Shown here: piece by piece, positions 1 to 10,598 of the stretch
Position numbering within the stretch: position 1 is the stretch's first letter
How the letters are laid out: each line of letters opens with the position of its first letter
NCBI GenBank assembly: GCA_037042185.1
Contig: JAXQJY010000024.1
Location: 868,001-932,000 of the forward strand
Source: Sordariomycetes sp. S80-01Y
Lineage: Eukaryota > Ascomycota > Sordariomycetes
Direction of reading: 5' to 3'
Length of the DNA: 64,000 nt
Translations under genes and position numbers: made by a program
The notes under the pieces: generated by a model
What the model was told of the DNA's origin: nothing
Seen by the model: only the letters and a program-made list of their open reading frames with translations
Databases searched by the model: none

Positions 1-50
1 CCAGCGAGACCGCTTGCTCGCCTGGTCTCTCCCATTCGATAATCTGCGTC

Positions 51-3000
51 TCAAGACGACACTTCCGCACTGCTTCCTACGCTTGAGCTTCCCACTCCGC
101 CCGCAGTAGCCAACGAGCTTTGATCGGTACGACCAGCAACCTCAACGCTGGCGCTCTTGCTCCTTCCCCTCGCACTCGTCCCGGCAGCAGCTTCAGCGCT
201 GCTCTGTCTCCTGTTGCCCACCAGCAACACGGGGCGTTCCTCGTCGACGTACATGCCATTTGTGTCAGGCTCATCGTCGGGATCCTCGCCATCCTCATCC
301 CCGCTCGTCAAATCAACTCCGTCGGGATATCCGTCGCTGCGCTGTCCGTCGGCGCGCCTCGAGGATGTCTGATCGGACTCCAGTTCATCATCACCCTCGG
401 ACCCCAACAAGTCCTCATCTGACGAGGAGCCGTCGGAAGAGAAGGGGGGGTAGAAGATGGCTGGCGGGGGGAGGCGGACAGGGGCGAGACGCTTGATGCG
501 CCCGGAAGAATATTCGATCTCCAAGCCGGGAGAGGGGCCTCGGGAGGAGGCGGTGCTGTTGAGCGGGCTAGGAGATGAGGTTGTCATGGAGGCGAGACGG
601 GAGATGATGTTGTCGGTCGTGACCTCGGGCCCCAATTTTTGAGGAGCGCCACTCATCTCTGCCTTGGGTCGCTTCGTGGTCACTACAACCATGAAATGAT
701 CCTCCGGCATCACGCCACCCAACCCGCAAGGCTCGAGCGGGTGCACTTCAATGTACTGCTGTTCATCGGACCAGGCCATATCGAGATCAACATCGTCATC
801 TGACTCGTTCCCGGAGTCGGCGGACAGACCGGGTGGTTCAGTGTCCAGGTCCATCTTTGAGCTCGGCTTAGGGAAGGGGTGCTTCTGGGCCAGAGGCCTG
901 TAACTAAGCGATGAACCCGAGGGAGTGCGCAGGGCGCTCGGGCGAGCGAACTCGCGCTCTTGATCCTGGCCAGAAGACATCATGTATGTCATTGGCGAAG
1001 TGTCGCCGGGGTCGCCGGACAGGTCGGTGCAGAACGGGGCACCGCTGTAGTATATGATGGCGCCATCACGGCGGCGCTTCTTGCGGCCAGAAGTGTTGCC
1101 CGACCCAGAGTTGCCCCATTTTGAATCGTCGACGTTGCTGTCTTCAACAGGGCCGAAAGAGGAAAGGGTCTCGTCCATGGAAGTCTGCTCGTAGGAAGAT
1201 CCCTGGTGCACAAATAAGGGCTTGTAGTGGAAACTCTCCGATGATCCGGTGGTGCCATACCCGAGTTTCGATGCATTTTTGCCCATGCTGCCGGAGTACC
1301 CCTCGTCACCAGTCGAGTGACCCGTTTTCTGACGCTTACTAGACGCACCCTTGTTGGAACCATCTGTGTCGTCAAGTTCGGGGCTGGTGTGCTGTGCGTT
1401 GTCGCCAGAGCTATCACTGCTGAATCTCGTGCCCTCGGTTCCACCACGCCAGCGGATCTTGCGTCCGTCGGGCGAAAGTTGGAACTTGGTACTCATTCCA
1501 GACACGGCCGCACGAACAAAGTCGGGTGTGACGTTGATCATGTGCAGTTGTGCCAAGTTGCAAAGCAAGTTGAGGTAGACCCAACCGTCAGCGTCGGGGT
1601 GAACATCCTCAGTGGGTTGGTTGAGGAGCTCAGGAGGTACAAGACCGAGATGCTTAATGTATTCCATGTTCTCGGCTGGTACCTGCGCGCGGTCGGGGTC
1701 GAGGTCCTTGAGTCGAGTAGGTCGCTGCTCAGGGAGCGTAGGATCTGGCGGCGAGGTGTTGGCGCCACTGTGATTGCCACCGTGGGTGCCGCCGGACTCA
1801 GTCTGATCACCGCCAGAGTTGGAGGCGGAGCCGTTGTCGCGAGAACGGCTCTTCTTTCCTGACTGCTGCTCAGGGGGTAGAATGCGGGCCTCGCGGGCAG
1901 GCTCTCCGTCGCCGGTTGTAGTTGTGCCTCGCGTCTCCAAAGTGGGTGGTTGATGAACAAGGGGGTGCGTCTGCTTAGCCTGTCCCTCCCCCACGACGGC
2001 TGCCAGAGGAGCAGCATTGCCACTCTGTGGCTGCTTTGGCTGCGGCTTGCGAAGACCTCGTCCGGTAATTTTGCCGGTGAAAAGCTGCTCAAGACGCTTG
2101 ACGATCATCTTTTTCTTGTCCTTGTCTGTCATCAGGACATGTCGTGGGTAGAGACCCTCAGGAATGTCCCGCAGATAACTCTCCACCTTTTGCTCCGAGG
2201 ACTTGGCCCTGGAGCTCATGGAGGGCTTGCTTAGGGATGCACCGGATGAGTGCGCACCAGTCGACATGGAAGCATACGCCGAATCAGCCGGGCGCGTGTT
2301 CGAACCAGAACTCGAACTCGCATGTTTCGACATGGACCCAGAGTTTGAGTACATGCGGTCCCGCGTGTTTCCCTTACTCGAAACAGGATTCTTTCTACTT
2401 CCGCTCATCCCGGTTGGTGAGCTACCCAGCCCCGAAGCGAAGTCCCGTAGTGTTGACTCGAGCTCGCGCTTCTTGCGCTTAGGCAGGCTGTGGATCTTGA
2501 TCTCGAACAGCTTGTCCTTCCGCAACATGTCGGGGCCTTTTTGCTTATGGCGCTTGAGCTCGTCCTTCAATTTCTGAATTTCCACCGTGAGATCATCAAT
2601 CACAGAGCGATATTCATCTGCTGAGGATGATTGAGCTGTGTTAAGTTTCGGAGGAGCTGGCATCCGATCGTGATAGTAGGACTTGCCACCTTCGTTGGAT
2701 GAGTCGGTTTCTTTTTGGAAGAAAGGGGGATCGACTGTCACGAATCAGTCAAATGCTCACGCACGGTAGTCATCTCCGTCGCTTACCATCCATCGTATGG
2801 TTGTCAAAAGTAGCAGTCGGGTTCTGGTTGCTCTGGTCAAACCACCTATTCGGATCGCTCTGGCCGGTGTCGTGGCTTTCACCGCTCGAGTTCCGCCTCG
2901 GCGACGACGTCGCATTCGAGTTTATCCTGGACGCTTTGGACACCTTGGATGACGAGTCTCGCGCGAGCCGATGATGTCGCAATGTTACCGAATGCTCGGG

Positions 3001-3096
3001 GGATGTTCTTCGTGGGAGGGGATGCCCTCTGGGCCCAACCGTCCCGCCTCCTGGCGGTGGTTGAGTGCCCTGCGACTTGGGCTCGGTGGCAGGCAT
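51..3096 (-). CDS. frq: FREQUENCY circadian clock protein (FRQ), 997 aa, one intron
   Basis: Negative element of the fungal clock. FRQ binds FRH helicase and casein kinase I and represses the White Collar complex that drives its own gene. Exon 1 is 3096..2787 and exon 2 is 2734..51; the 52-nt intron (2735..2786, GTAAGC...CAG) joins codons to read MDVDPPF. The N-terminus ([27 protein letters not shown]) is classic FRQ. It is followed by a coiled coil at about residues 144-168, a conserved block around 180-200 ([16 protein letters not shown]), a block near 490 ([17 protein letters not shown]), and the segment [19 protein letters not shown], which holds a basic NLS-like stretch. PEST-like acidic, Ser-rich regions fill the C-terminal half. 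The length is close to Neurospora FRQ (about 989 aa). Met102, just before the intron, lies where Neurospora starts its short isoform. No breaks are seen. Confidence 0.96.
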
Positions 3097-3412
3097 AGTC
3101 GCATAGGCCTCTCGTCGTACGGATATGTCGTGGACGTCGTGGGAAAAGTGTTAACAATAATTGTCGGGGGTCAGGTATGGCATCCTTGGGTGGGAGGGTC
3201 CAAGGGTATATCCTCAGGTGGCAGCCCTTCCGCGGCCCTGTCCGGTGACGTAGGTGCAAATGAAAATGCTACCCCGTAATATGAATACGCTCTGTTAAAG
3301 AGGTAATGGGGGAAATATTTTGGTGATACAAACGCAGATAGCGGGGCGTCTGCGCTATAACGGGGAAAATGGGTCCCTTTCCTGTGATGTGATTGGCTGT
3401 GCGACGTCAATG

Positions 3413-3436
3413 AATCGATCGATCGAGACCGAATCG
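3413..3436. promoter_or_regulatory. GATCGA cluster, candidate proximal light-response element
   Basis: Overlapping GATCGATCGA followed by GACCGAATCG, about 320 nt upstream of the frq start codon. The White Collar complex recognises paired GATC/CGAT-type sites. Binding here is inferred from sequence and position only. Confidence 0.45.
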
Positions 3437-3791
3437 CCCAGCTGAGGTAGAGCGGCTCAAGAAACTGTCAACAGAGCAGAGGCACGGGTACCGCCTTCGA
3501 GCACCGTCTCAGTGACCTTGACGATCTGTGATCACTCTGCTTTGGCCACTAAGAGCGTACCTGACGGCTTTGTCTGGACCCTTAAAAATGGTTGCGGCGC
3601 TGGTTCAGTGGTTCCTGCTGCTGGCCTCGCGGAGGGGGGATCTCGATTCTCGTCGAGGCTGCTGGGGTCGGGGCGCGATGGTTGGTTTGATTTGGCCGGT
3701 GCGTGCTGACGCCGAGTTTGTCCAGGCAATTCTGGGCGGGAAGGCTGGAAGACGTCAAACTCTCGCAGTGCACGGCGTTCTCTCCGTTGCG

Positions 3792-3805
3792 GTCGATCGA
3801 TCTCG
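3792..3805. promoter_or_regulatory. GATCGATC motif upstream of frq
   Basis: GTCGATCGATCTCG, two overlapping GATC cores about 700 nt upstream of the frq ATG. Candidate White Collar complex site, inferred only from motif and position. Confidence 0.35.
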
Positions 3806-3927
3806 CCTCGTCGTGACGGATGTCGTCGGTTGCCGTCTGGCGAACACTGTTCGCAACTTAATGGATCGCCAATGTCGCGGCCTTGCCGGTTCGTGCGCTG
3901 TGGTGGATGGTCCGCTAGTCTTGCTCT

Positions 3928-3949
3928 GATCGATGTGCGATCAGGCGAT
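3928..3949. promoter_or_regulatory. Paired GATCGA / CGATCA sites, candidate clock box
   Basis: GATCGATG and GCGATCAG lie within 16 nt, followed by GCGAT. Two GATC cores spaced by about one helical turn resemble the two-site layout of the Neurospora C-box (distal light-response element). It lies about 830 nt upstream of the frq ATG, closer than in Neurospora, unless a 5' leader intron changes the distance. Confidence 0.4.
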
Positions 3950-6038
3950 TGCGCTCCAGATAAGTCACCAGTCGCATACGTGGGCAGGTCGCTACTTCGG
4001 TGCCACTGATGATGTCCGCGAGAGCTGGTTCAGGATTCGTTCCGTTCGAGAGCGCTCGTATACTTGCTCCCAGATCGTACTTCCCGGTGCCGTGGTGCTT
4101 GTCGTCGATTTACCGTCGTGGCGAGGCAGGGCAAGGAGAGACAGAAGAGGAGCAAGAGTTGGAGGGCGGAGGACGCGGCGGTGATGTTGGTGGCGCACAG
4201 GCAGGGCAGGCCAGGACCTGAAAATCCGGGCTCAGCTGCAGGTCGTAGTCGTGGTGGTTTCAGTGGATGAGCTTCGTACAGCGCTGCCAGCTCGTCGTAG
4301 TTGATTTAGCTTAACTCGAAGCAAAGCTATAATTGCTATGCGGTACAAACTGTTGTTTCGAGGATGCAAGATAGTTTTGTTGAAGCGACAGACCCCAGCG
4401 CTACCCTGGATCGGCCCAGGTACCGGTACCTGAAGCATCCCGCGATGACCAGCAACAATTCAAGATCGCGGCGTCCTGGACTGGCTCGCGAGATCTCAGC
4501 CAGTCATCGGGCGAGCTCCGTCCGTTGGTAGCGTCCGGCTGTCACATTCTGGCTGCGGGTCTGGGCTCCATCCATGCCTCGAGCGTTGCAAAGTCCTTGG
4601 TACTTGGGGACGTCGCCGCAGACGCCACTCGTGGGCCATCTTCAAATGCTTCACGCTTTCCCTTGAAAAAGTGCATTCGCCACCAAAATTTCGATTCACC
4701 AGGAGATGCAGGCTAGGATCGGATTTCTTATTTCGCCCTCATCGTGGACCCAAGAATCTGGATGGCAGCACGGCTGTTGAGCCGCCCTCTGACCCTTGGT
4801 CTGTGGGGATTGGCAGCTTCATCCAGATGGGTCGAGATCAAGGGCAGCCCGGATGTCGACGCCCCGGAGAACTAATCGCTTGGAAAACAGTCTACTGCGG
4901 TCTCGTCTTCTTGTCAAGCAGCTGCTCGTCAGCAGACGGTGAGCATTGCCAGCGACGCCGCACGGGGAGGAAGATGGCGGAAACTGCAACCTCTTCACTG
5001 CTGTAGTCCCTCAGCCCAGCACGTCACGCCGATCACCCTATTATTCCCCGATCCTGCCCTCCTTGCTGCTCCTGCACTCTACCGAACCATTCACGGGGGC
5101 AGCAATACAGGCTCCGCATTGATGCTCATCCTGCCGACTTGGACTCGCAACGCCGTGATAACTCCCCAGGCAAGCGGAGGCAAGCGCAGGCAAGCAAGCC
5201 GATTGCTATCATCGTCGCCACTGGACGTGGTTACCACATCCTACTGCACCTGTCAGCCCAGTCACGCGACAGGTCAGCTTCGCTTCCAAGACGCTGGGGC
5301 CCTGCAGCCACGGCGTGGGATTGTCAAGACAGCCGAGTGTCGCAGTCGCCGGGTCTAGACCGACCCACCGGGACACCCACCACGGCCCACCATATCTGCT
5401 GATCTCTACCCCGAATGTGCTGGAGTGGCTGTCGAGGAACTGTCAGGGTCCAAGGGTCCAATCTGGGTTTTTGGAGTATGACTGAGGTACATTCGCTCGG
5501 TTGAAACCCAGCTGTTCAATGCATTCAATTCTGTTCAGAGGGCTGCCACTGTTGGAACATGTACGGGATATGTGCATGCGAGTCGTGGTGCAAGGCAAGC
5601 GCGCGGCGGCCGGAGACGTGGAGCCCCATCCGGGAGTCGTTAGAGCCGTCGACAGACGGTGTGGCTGATGGGACGTACGGTTCCACTCGCTTCTAACTAC
5701 ATATTGCCAACAACGCATCTCTTCACCCATAGAGATGCTGAAATGGTGGGTGTCTTAACGGACATATGTTTCAACCCCTGAGAAGCTTTAAATGTCACGT
5801 TTTCGAGCCGGGTGGTGACGGGCGACCATTATGCATCACTCGGGGCGCGATGGCAATCGATCTCGACTGCCCGCTACCCCGTACGTCGAGCCAACGATCT
5901 GGCTCCTGACGCCCCACACTGCATTTTCCTGTGGCTGAGACCCTGCATGTCAGCCACATCCTGCGGGGCGACCCGTCGCCTCTCGCCAGATCTTCGAGAT
6001 ATTGCAGGTCAAGACGACGGTTGGATCTCGGCTCGCTT

Positions 6039-6051
6039 GTCGATCGTCGAC
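6039..6051. promoter_or_regulatory. GTCGATCGTCGAC motif, distal candidate site upstream of frq
   Basis: A nearly palindromic site with a GATCG core, about 2.9 kb upstream of the frq ATG. That distance is comparable with the distal clock element of Neurospora, but a single core is weak evidence. Confidence 0.25.
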
Positions 6052-6887
6052 GGCTGGACGTTGCCTCCGGAGCCGGGGCTGTGATGGGGGGTGGGAGAGT
6101 TGTTCACGATCTTTGGTTTTGGGAGCGAGGATGGAAATCGGCGTCTTTACAGGGAGGTGGTTTTTTTTGGAATCTGGGATATGCAAAGCGCACGTTGGAT
6201 TTGCCACCGGCAGATCGGTATCAATATTGAGATCTGTTTGAGATTCGGCACGTGGAGCGTGGACACCTGTGGTGCCGCAACTTAATGATTAAGATTGAGC
6301 CTGCTTGGATCCGTGCCTAGCTGCTTTCGTGCTGTGGCACACGTTGACTGTGCCGGAGCTTGCAAACACTCAACGTCAGTCGTTCACTTCCCACCGTCTC
6401 AGCTAACCGCACCAACAATGATTCAACAGGGCATTTCCTCAACAGGGCATTTCCTCCACACACGAGGAGCCCATGTCTGCCGTTTCCTGAGCCCACACAA
6501 GTCCGTATGCTGAGGCTGCACCCAACTACATTGCGCACCACCGGGTAGCTATGGGTATTAGTCGGAAGCACGCTTCACGACTCGTAATCCACCTTGCTCA
6601 GCATCCTCTCCTGCAGGCGCAGCGAGAAGTGTTGCGGAGAACGAGGCTGTTATTTCAAAGGCTGTGACCAAATCGTTGCACCGCCTTCGCCTCGGCCAAA
6701 GATGGCTTGCCTCCCTGAGCCATAGCTTAGAGAGCTACCCGACTCTCCAAGTGGCTCTTCAAGTGGCTTGAATCCGCCGAAGGGCGCACGAGTCTCTCAG
6801 TGTTCAGGGAGTGCTCTTCCAGCAGTAGACATCCTCTTAACGCAACTCTTGTTCGAATTGCCGTCGAGTCAGCCTCTCACTCAAAGC

Positions 6888-7199
6888 TCATCTGACGATA
6901 TCCCCAATGGGCTTTCCGTAGCTCCTCCACAGAATCATGACCAGCCATGCCACCTCGAGATACACGAGCATGTAGCAGCAGACGAGGAACCAATCCGGCC
7001 TCTTCGGTTTCTGTCCCGTCAGGAACCTCGAGGGCGCCGTGTGGGAGCGGCGAGGCGAGGGACGGTCGCTTTCGGGTGAGGATGGTGGGTCGGCCGGCGC
7101 AAAGGAGATGCTTGATCGATTGGGGTCTTTGTGCAACATCATCAGTGCTGTCGAGGTGAAGGTGTATAGTTCTGGGGTTGGATTGGCATTGCTTTTCAT
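6888..7199 (-). CDS. Possible small single-pass membrane protein, 103 aa
   Basis: An open frame from ATG (7199) to TGA (6888). The N-terminal two-thirds is polar, rich in Pro, Ser and Arg (RPSPRRSHTAPSRF). Then comes a KRPDW boundary and one strongly hydrophobic stretch of about 20 residues at roughly 71-90 (WFLVCCYMLVYLEVAWLVMI), ending WRSYGKPIGDIVR. This layout of a soluble basic N-terminus plus a C-terminal anchor is unusual for chance translation. The frame runs divergently from med9 across 272 bp, a plausible shared promoter. I do not recognise a family. It could still be a chance frame in the frq upstream region. Confidence 0.42.
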   Translation of the reverse strand: MKSNANPTPELYTFTSTALMMLHKDPNRSSISFAPADPPSSPESDRPSPRRSHTAPSRFLTGQKPKRPDWFLVCCYMLVYLEVAWLVMILWRSYGKPIGDIVR

Positions 7200-7471
7200 G
7201 TGAAATTTGCTTTGTTGTGATCAGGGTGAGGTTGAAGAGCTTGACGCATAGGTAGCGGCGTGGGGCGGTGGCCGGCCCAAGCTCATACAGGGATAGTGCG
7301 CAGCGCTAGCGGCACTGTTCTTGGTGGGGGACGGTTCGCGTATTTGCACAGTCTGGCCCAGGCGGCGCAACAGCCGAGCACCATCAAACAACCACCGCGA
7401 CGACCACGACAACAACCACCACTTCGCGCCGACTCACAATTAAATCGTGACCCCAATCAGGATAATCCATC

Positions 7472-7891
7472 ATGTCTCAACCCTCCCAGACACATGCCCT
7501 CGCCTTGCCGCCAACCTTCTCCCCCGACAACCTCGACGTCCTCTCCCACCTGTCCACCATCCTCTCCGAGGTGCGCTCCACCCTCCAGACGTCCACGGGC
7601 ATCGACCCGTCCGACCCAAACAGCTCCGACGCCAACACGGGCCAGCCGCAGCAAGGCCTGTCGTTCAAGGACGTCGCGCGGGCGAGCGACGGCCTCAAGC
7701 ACAAGCTGCAGAAGGCGAGGGAGCAGGTGCGCGCGCTGCCGGACATGAAGCGCGGGGTGGAGGAGCAGGAGGCTGAGATCGAGATGCTGGAGGCACGAAT
7801 TGAGAGGCAGAGGAAGCTCCTGGAGAGGCTGAGGGAAGGGGAGTTCGGGAAGGCCGAGATTGACGAGGGGGACAAGATGGAGACTTCGTGA
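7472..7891 (+). CDS. med9: Mediator complex subunit 9 (Med9/Cse2), 139 aa, single exon
   Basis: Subunit of the middle module of Mediator, the nuclear complex that links transcription factors to RNA polymerase II. The N-terminus has LPPTFSPDNLDVLSHLSTIL. A helical segment around 66-90 (KDVARASDGLKHKLQKAREQ) is followed by RALPDMKRGVEEQEAEIEML, a long coiled coil to about residue 128 that matches the fungal Med9 layout and length. ATG at 7472 is preceded by ATC and follows an in-frame-poor leader. The gene is convergent with tubulin cofactor C, whose stop lies 110 nt downstream. Confidence 0.78.
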   Translation: MSQPSQTHALALPPTFSPDNLDVLSHLSTILSEVRSTLQTSTGIDPSDPNSSDANTGQPQQGLSFKDVARASDGLKHKLQKAREQVRALPDMKRGVEEQEAEIEMLEARIERQRKLLERLREGEFGKAEIDEGDKMETS

Positions 7892-8001
7892 GAGACAGGA
7901 TGCGCGACGGTGTGGTGTTGCGTTCTGGCGAGGCGTCGCGAACGAAGTCATTGCATTACATGGCGCTAAGATGTTGTACAAGAAGGGCGGAAACACGACC
8001 T

Positions 8002-9112
8002 CTACTTCCGCCCCGGCAGACCGACCTTGGCCAACGTCTCCTCCACGCTCGCCCCAGGACGCCCTGGCACAACCTCCGTCCAGACCTCCTCCGGCAGCCT
8101 CTCCGCCTCGGGCATAACGCTCCAATTTGGACTCTCGCTTGCCTTGAGCCACTTGAAGTCATCGACCTTGTCCCACTGATTATCGGCCGCCTTCTCCGCC
8201 TCGGTCATCTGAATGGTTAGCATGTCGCTCGCAGATATGGGAGGTGAAACTCACATAACTTGCAGGCAGCGGCGCGAACCGCATTCCCTTGCAATCCTCA
8301 ATGATGGGATGGCTCCCGCACCAGAGGTAGACGTCGACGTCCTCGCACTCATGGATCCTCATCTGCCGCGCGCTCACCACGAGCGTGCTCCTCCTGATAC
8401 CGGTGATGTGGCACGGGCCTGACACCCTGCCGGCGACGATCAAACAGTCATCGATCCCCCGCATGGCCAGGCTCGGGAACGGGGCACCCCCGGTAGGAGC
8501 CGACATGTCGACGATGCAGTTCTTGAGGTTGGTGAGGGATCCGGCGGCGGTGGCCTGCGCGGCCGTGTGCGGGAGGAGGATGTGCAGACCCGTCTGGCCG
8601 TCGATGCCGATGTTGCGGGCTGTCGAGAAGGAGGGCTTGCGGATGGACGTGCTCGAGGGCTGGGACATTTCCAGGTTGTAGTTCTTGCCAGGCTGAACGG
8701 GGAGGTCGGTGATGACATCGTCCTCCGTCTCCGGCTCCGGCTCCTTGGGGGCGCTGCGTAATGGGTGACTGCCGGGATTAAGGCGCGGATCATTCTCAAC
8801 CTGGCCCATATCGACGTGCGTCCTCTTCTTGAACGTGAACCGCCCCCTCGGCTGAGCCTCCCTCGTCACGGCATTCAGCTCCCCCTTCAGCTTGTCAATG
8901 CCATCCGAGTACTGCTTGCGATCGTAAGCAGGCGTGAAGTCAGCACTGTCCGCGACCTCGTTCTGGAGCCTGCTGATGGCGGCGAGGATGTGGTCCGTGG
9001 CCTCCTGGCGCTCGCCGGCCACGGTGCTTATGGACGGGATGAGGGCGATGCGCTCCGAGATGTCGCGCTGCGAGGAGAGGAAGTGGTTGTAGAACTTCTG
9101 CTTGGGATCCAT
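8002..9112 (-). CDS. Tubulin-specific chaperone C (cofactor C), 354 aa, one intron
   Basis: Cofactor C acts with cofactors D and E as the GTPase activator that releases folded alpha/beta-tubulin dimers. Exons are 9112..8255 and 8208..8002; the 46-nt intron (8209..8254, GTGAGT...GCTAACCATTCAG) is in phase 0. The N-terminal helical domain starts FYNHFLSSQRDISERI. The C-terminal beta-helix (C-CAP/TBCC domain) spans roughly 165-300 and contains the arginine-finger motif RQMRIHECEDVDVYLW and IIEDC. The second exon supplies the usual tail (WDKVDDFKWLKASESPNWS). An upstream in-frame ATG at 9190 would add 26 residues; I chose 9112 because the family normally begins near MDPK. Confidence 0.92.
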
Positions 9113-10598
9113 GGTCGACGGGGGGTAGAGGACCTTTGGGCCGGCGAGGGGATGGTTCCGGAAGTGAGGGACCGGCGCTTGGGTCTCCATGTTAGCTATA
9201 AGCAAATTCTCACGATGAATCAATCGACGTCGCTCCAATTAATCAACGCTGTGCATCCTCTCGCAAGAGAGAAACAGGCAAACGCAATCAAATGCAGTCC
9301 TACTCACCGGGAACTACGAGGCGCTGCCGGAAGCGATCTTATGTAGTGCACCACCACCACCCCGTGCGGGACCCGCCGACTGTTGACGTCAATGGCTCTG
9401 GGGGTTTGCTTCGCACAAGGAGGAAAAAAGGCGAGGCGGCTGGTCGATCTGCGGGTGAGGGGGGAATGGCCGGGCGGACGAGGTGGTGTGTTGGTGTTGC
9501 ATGTGGTGGCTTCCAAGGTATGTCGTGTGCGGGCTTCAGACAGCGAACGGGTGAAAGCTGGGGTAGTGAGGAAGAAGATCTGAAAGAGGGGGCGAGGACG
9601 GGTGGTGATTGGTTGGAGCGGAAAAGGGGGGGAGGGGGATGGCAGGTGGGCGGGTGACGCTCTCGGGAGTGGGAATGAACTAGTCTGGATGAGGGCATCG
9701 GGGGATTCGCTCTCAGCTGTGGATTGGAAGAAAAGGTTGCCATCGTGACGCTGCTGTGGTGGTTGGTTGTGGTGGAGGCAGCGTGGTGACGGACCAGTTC
9801 GCCGACTTACACCACCTCGTCAGGCAGACATGATGGCACCGTGAAATTGAATGTTCTGGACTACGCTCAAGTGCTGAAAGCATCTAGCGACTTGAAGTAG
9901 TCTGGGGTGTCTTGAACTGTGACCAGGCTGCGTTTCTCGTTCATTGCTTCCGCCCTAGTCAGCAGTCGTCTTGCATGAACCTGTCACCAGACGGATTCAG
10001 GGAAACATAAAAGTCGTGGTTCCGGTCTATGATCTCTTCTAGCTGAGCCACTCATAACATAGTCATAACGAGATCATCAGAGAAAGCATAGCACTGCGCT
10101 CCTAAGCTAGTGAGGACCGTTGAAATAGCACCGACATCTGCACCCATGAGCGCGTTCTGGATCAATCGTAACAAGCGTCTAGGCTGCCGCAGGAAACCCA
10201 GTCAGGTCTGCACGATATGAGTGCAAGGCAAGAATATACGTTCGCCGGACTGGTGGTTTCGCGGGAATAGGCGCTTTGGAAATCGTGGTGTTCTAAAAAA
10301 GGGGTAAACATCAAAAGGGGTTCGTGGAAGCTGGTCGGACTGCTGGAGCTTCACATCGCACACGTTAGAAGGGGCGTTCATGAATACACTGGGAAAGTTC
10401 TGTTCACGGTCAAAGACACGAGCGCCTGCTCAAGTTGTTTTGTAGCGTTTCATTGATGAGTCTATCTAATCTTTCCAATCGCTTGTAGTAATTTCAATCC
10501 CTCAAGGTACCCTCTAAAGTGCGCCCAACGAACGGTCAAACGAAGGACCGTCTTCTAAAAGTCTCGCGTATCCCCTGTAACGGCTGCCCAACCGGCTC
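9113..10598. other. Gene-free stretch between tbcC start and the polyQ gene
   Basis: About 1.5 kb. The first 600 nt upstream of cofactor C are purine-rich and GC-rich, with short runs such as GGGGGGAGG, and likely hold its promoter. The remainder shows no coding-like frame, repeat or RNA gene that I can support. Confidence 0.5.

Larger units (their letters stand above)
3097..6887 (-). promoter_or_regulatory. Long gene-free region upstream of frq (promoter and probable long leader)
   Basis: About 3.8 kb without a convincing gene separates frq from the next plausible frame. Open frames here are short, overlap one another and lack domain-like composition. Neurospora frq has a long 5' leader with upstream introns and short upstream frames plus distant light and clock boxes, and this spacing fits that plan (inference). 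Clusters of GATCGA-type sites are listed separately. No TATA box can be placed with confidence. Confidence 0.6.

Noticed and set aside
1317-1862. 181-codon frame antisense to frq, possibly a coding part of the antisense clock transcript qrf
   Set aside because: The antisense RNA of frq in Neurospora is non-coding, and this frame mirrors the codon pattern of FRQ with no protein-like features. An antisense RNA may exist but the sequence does not show it.
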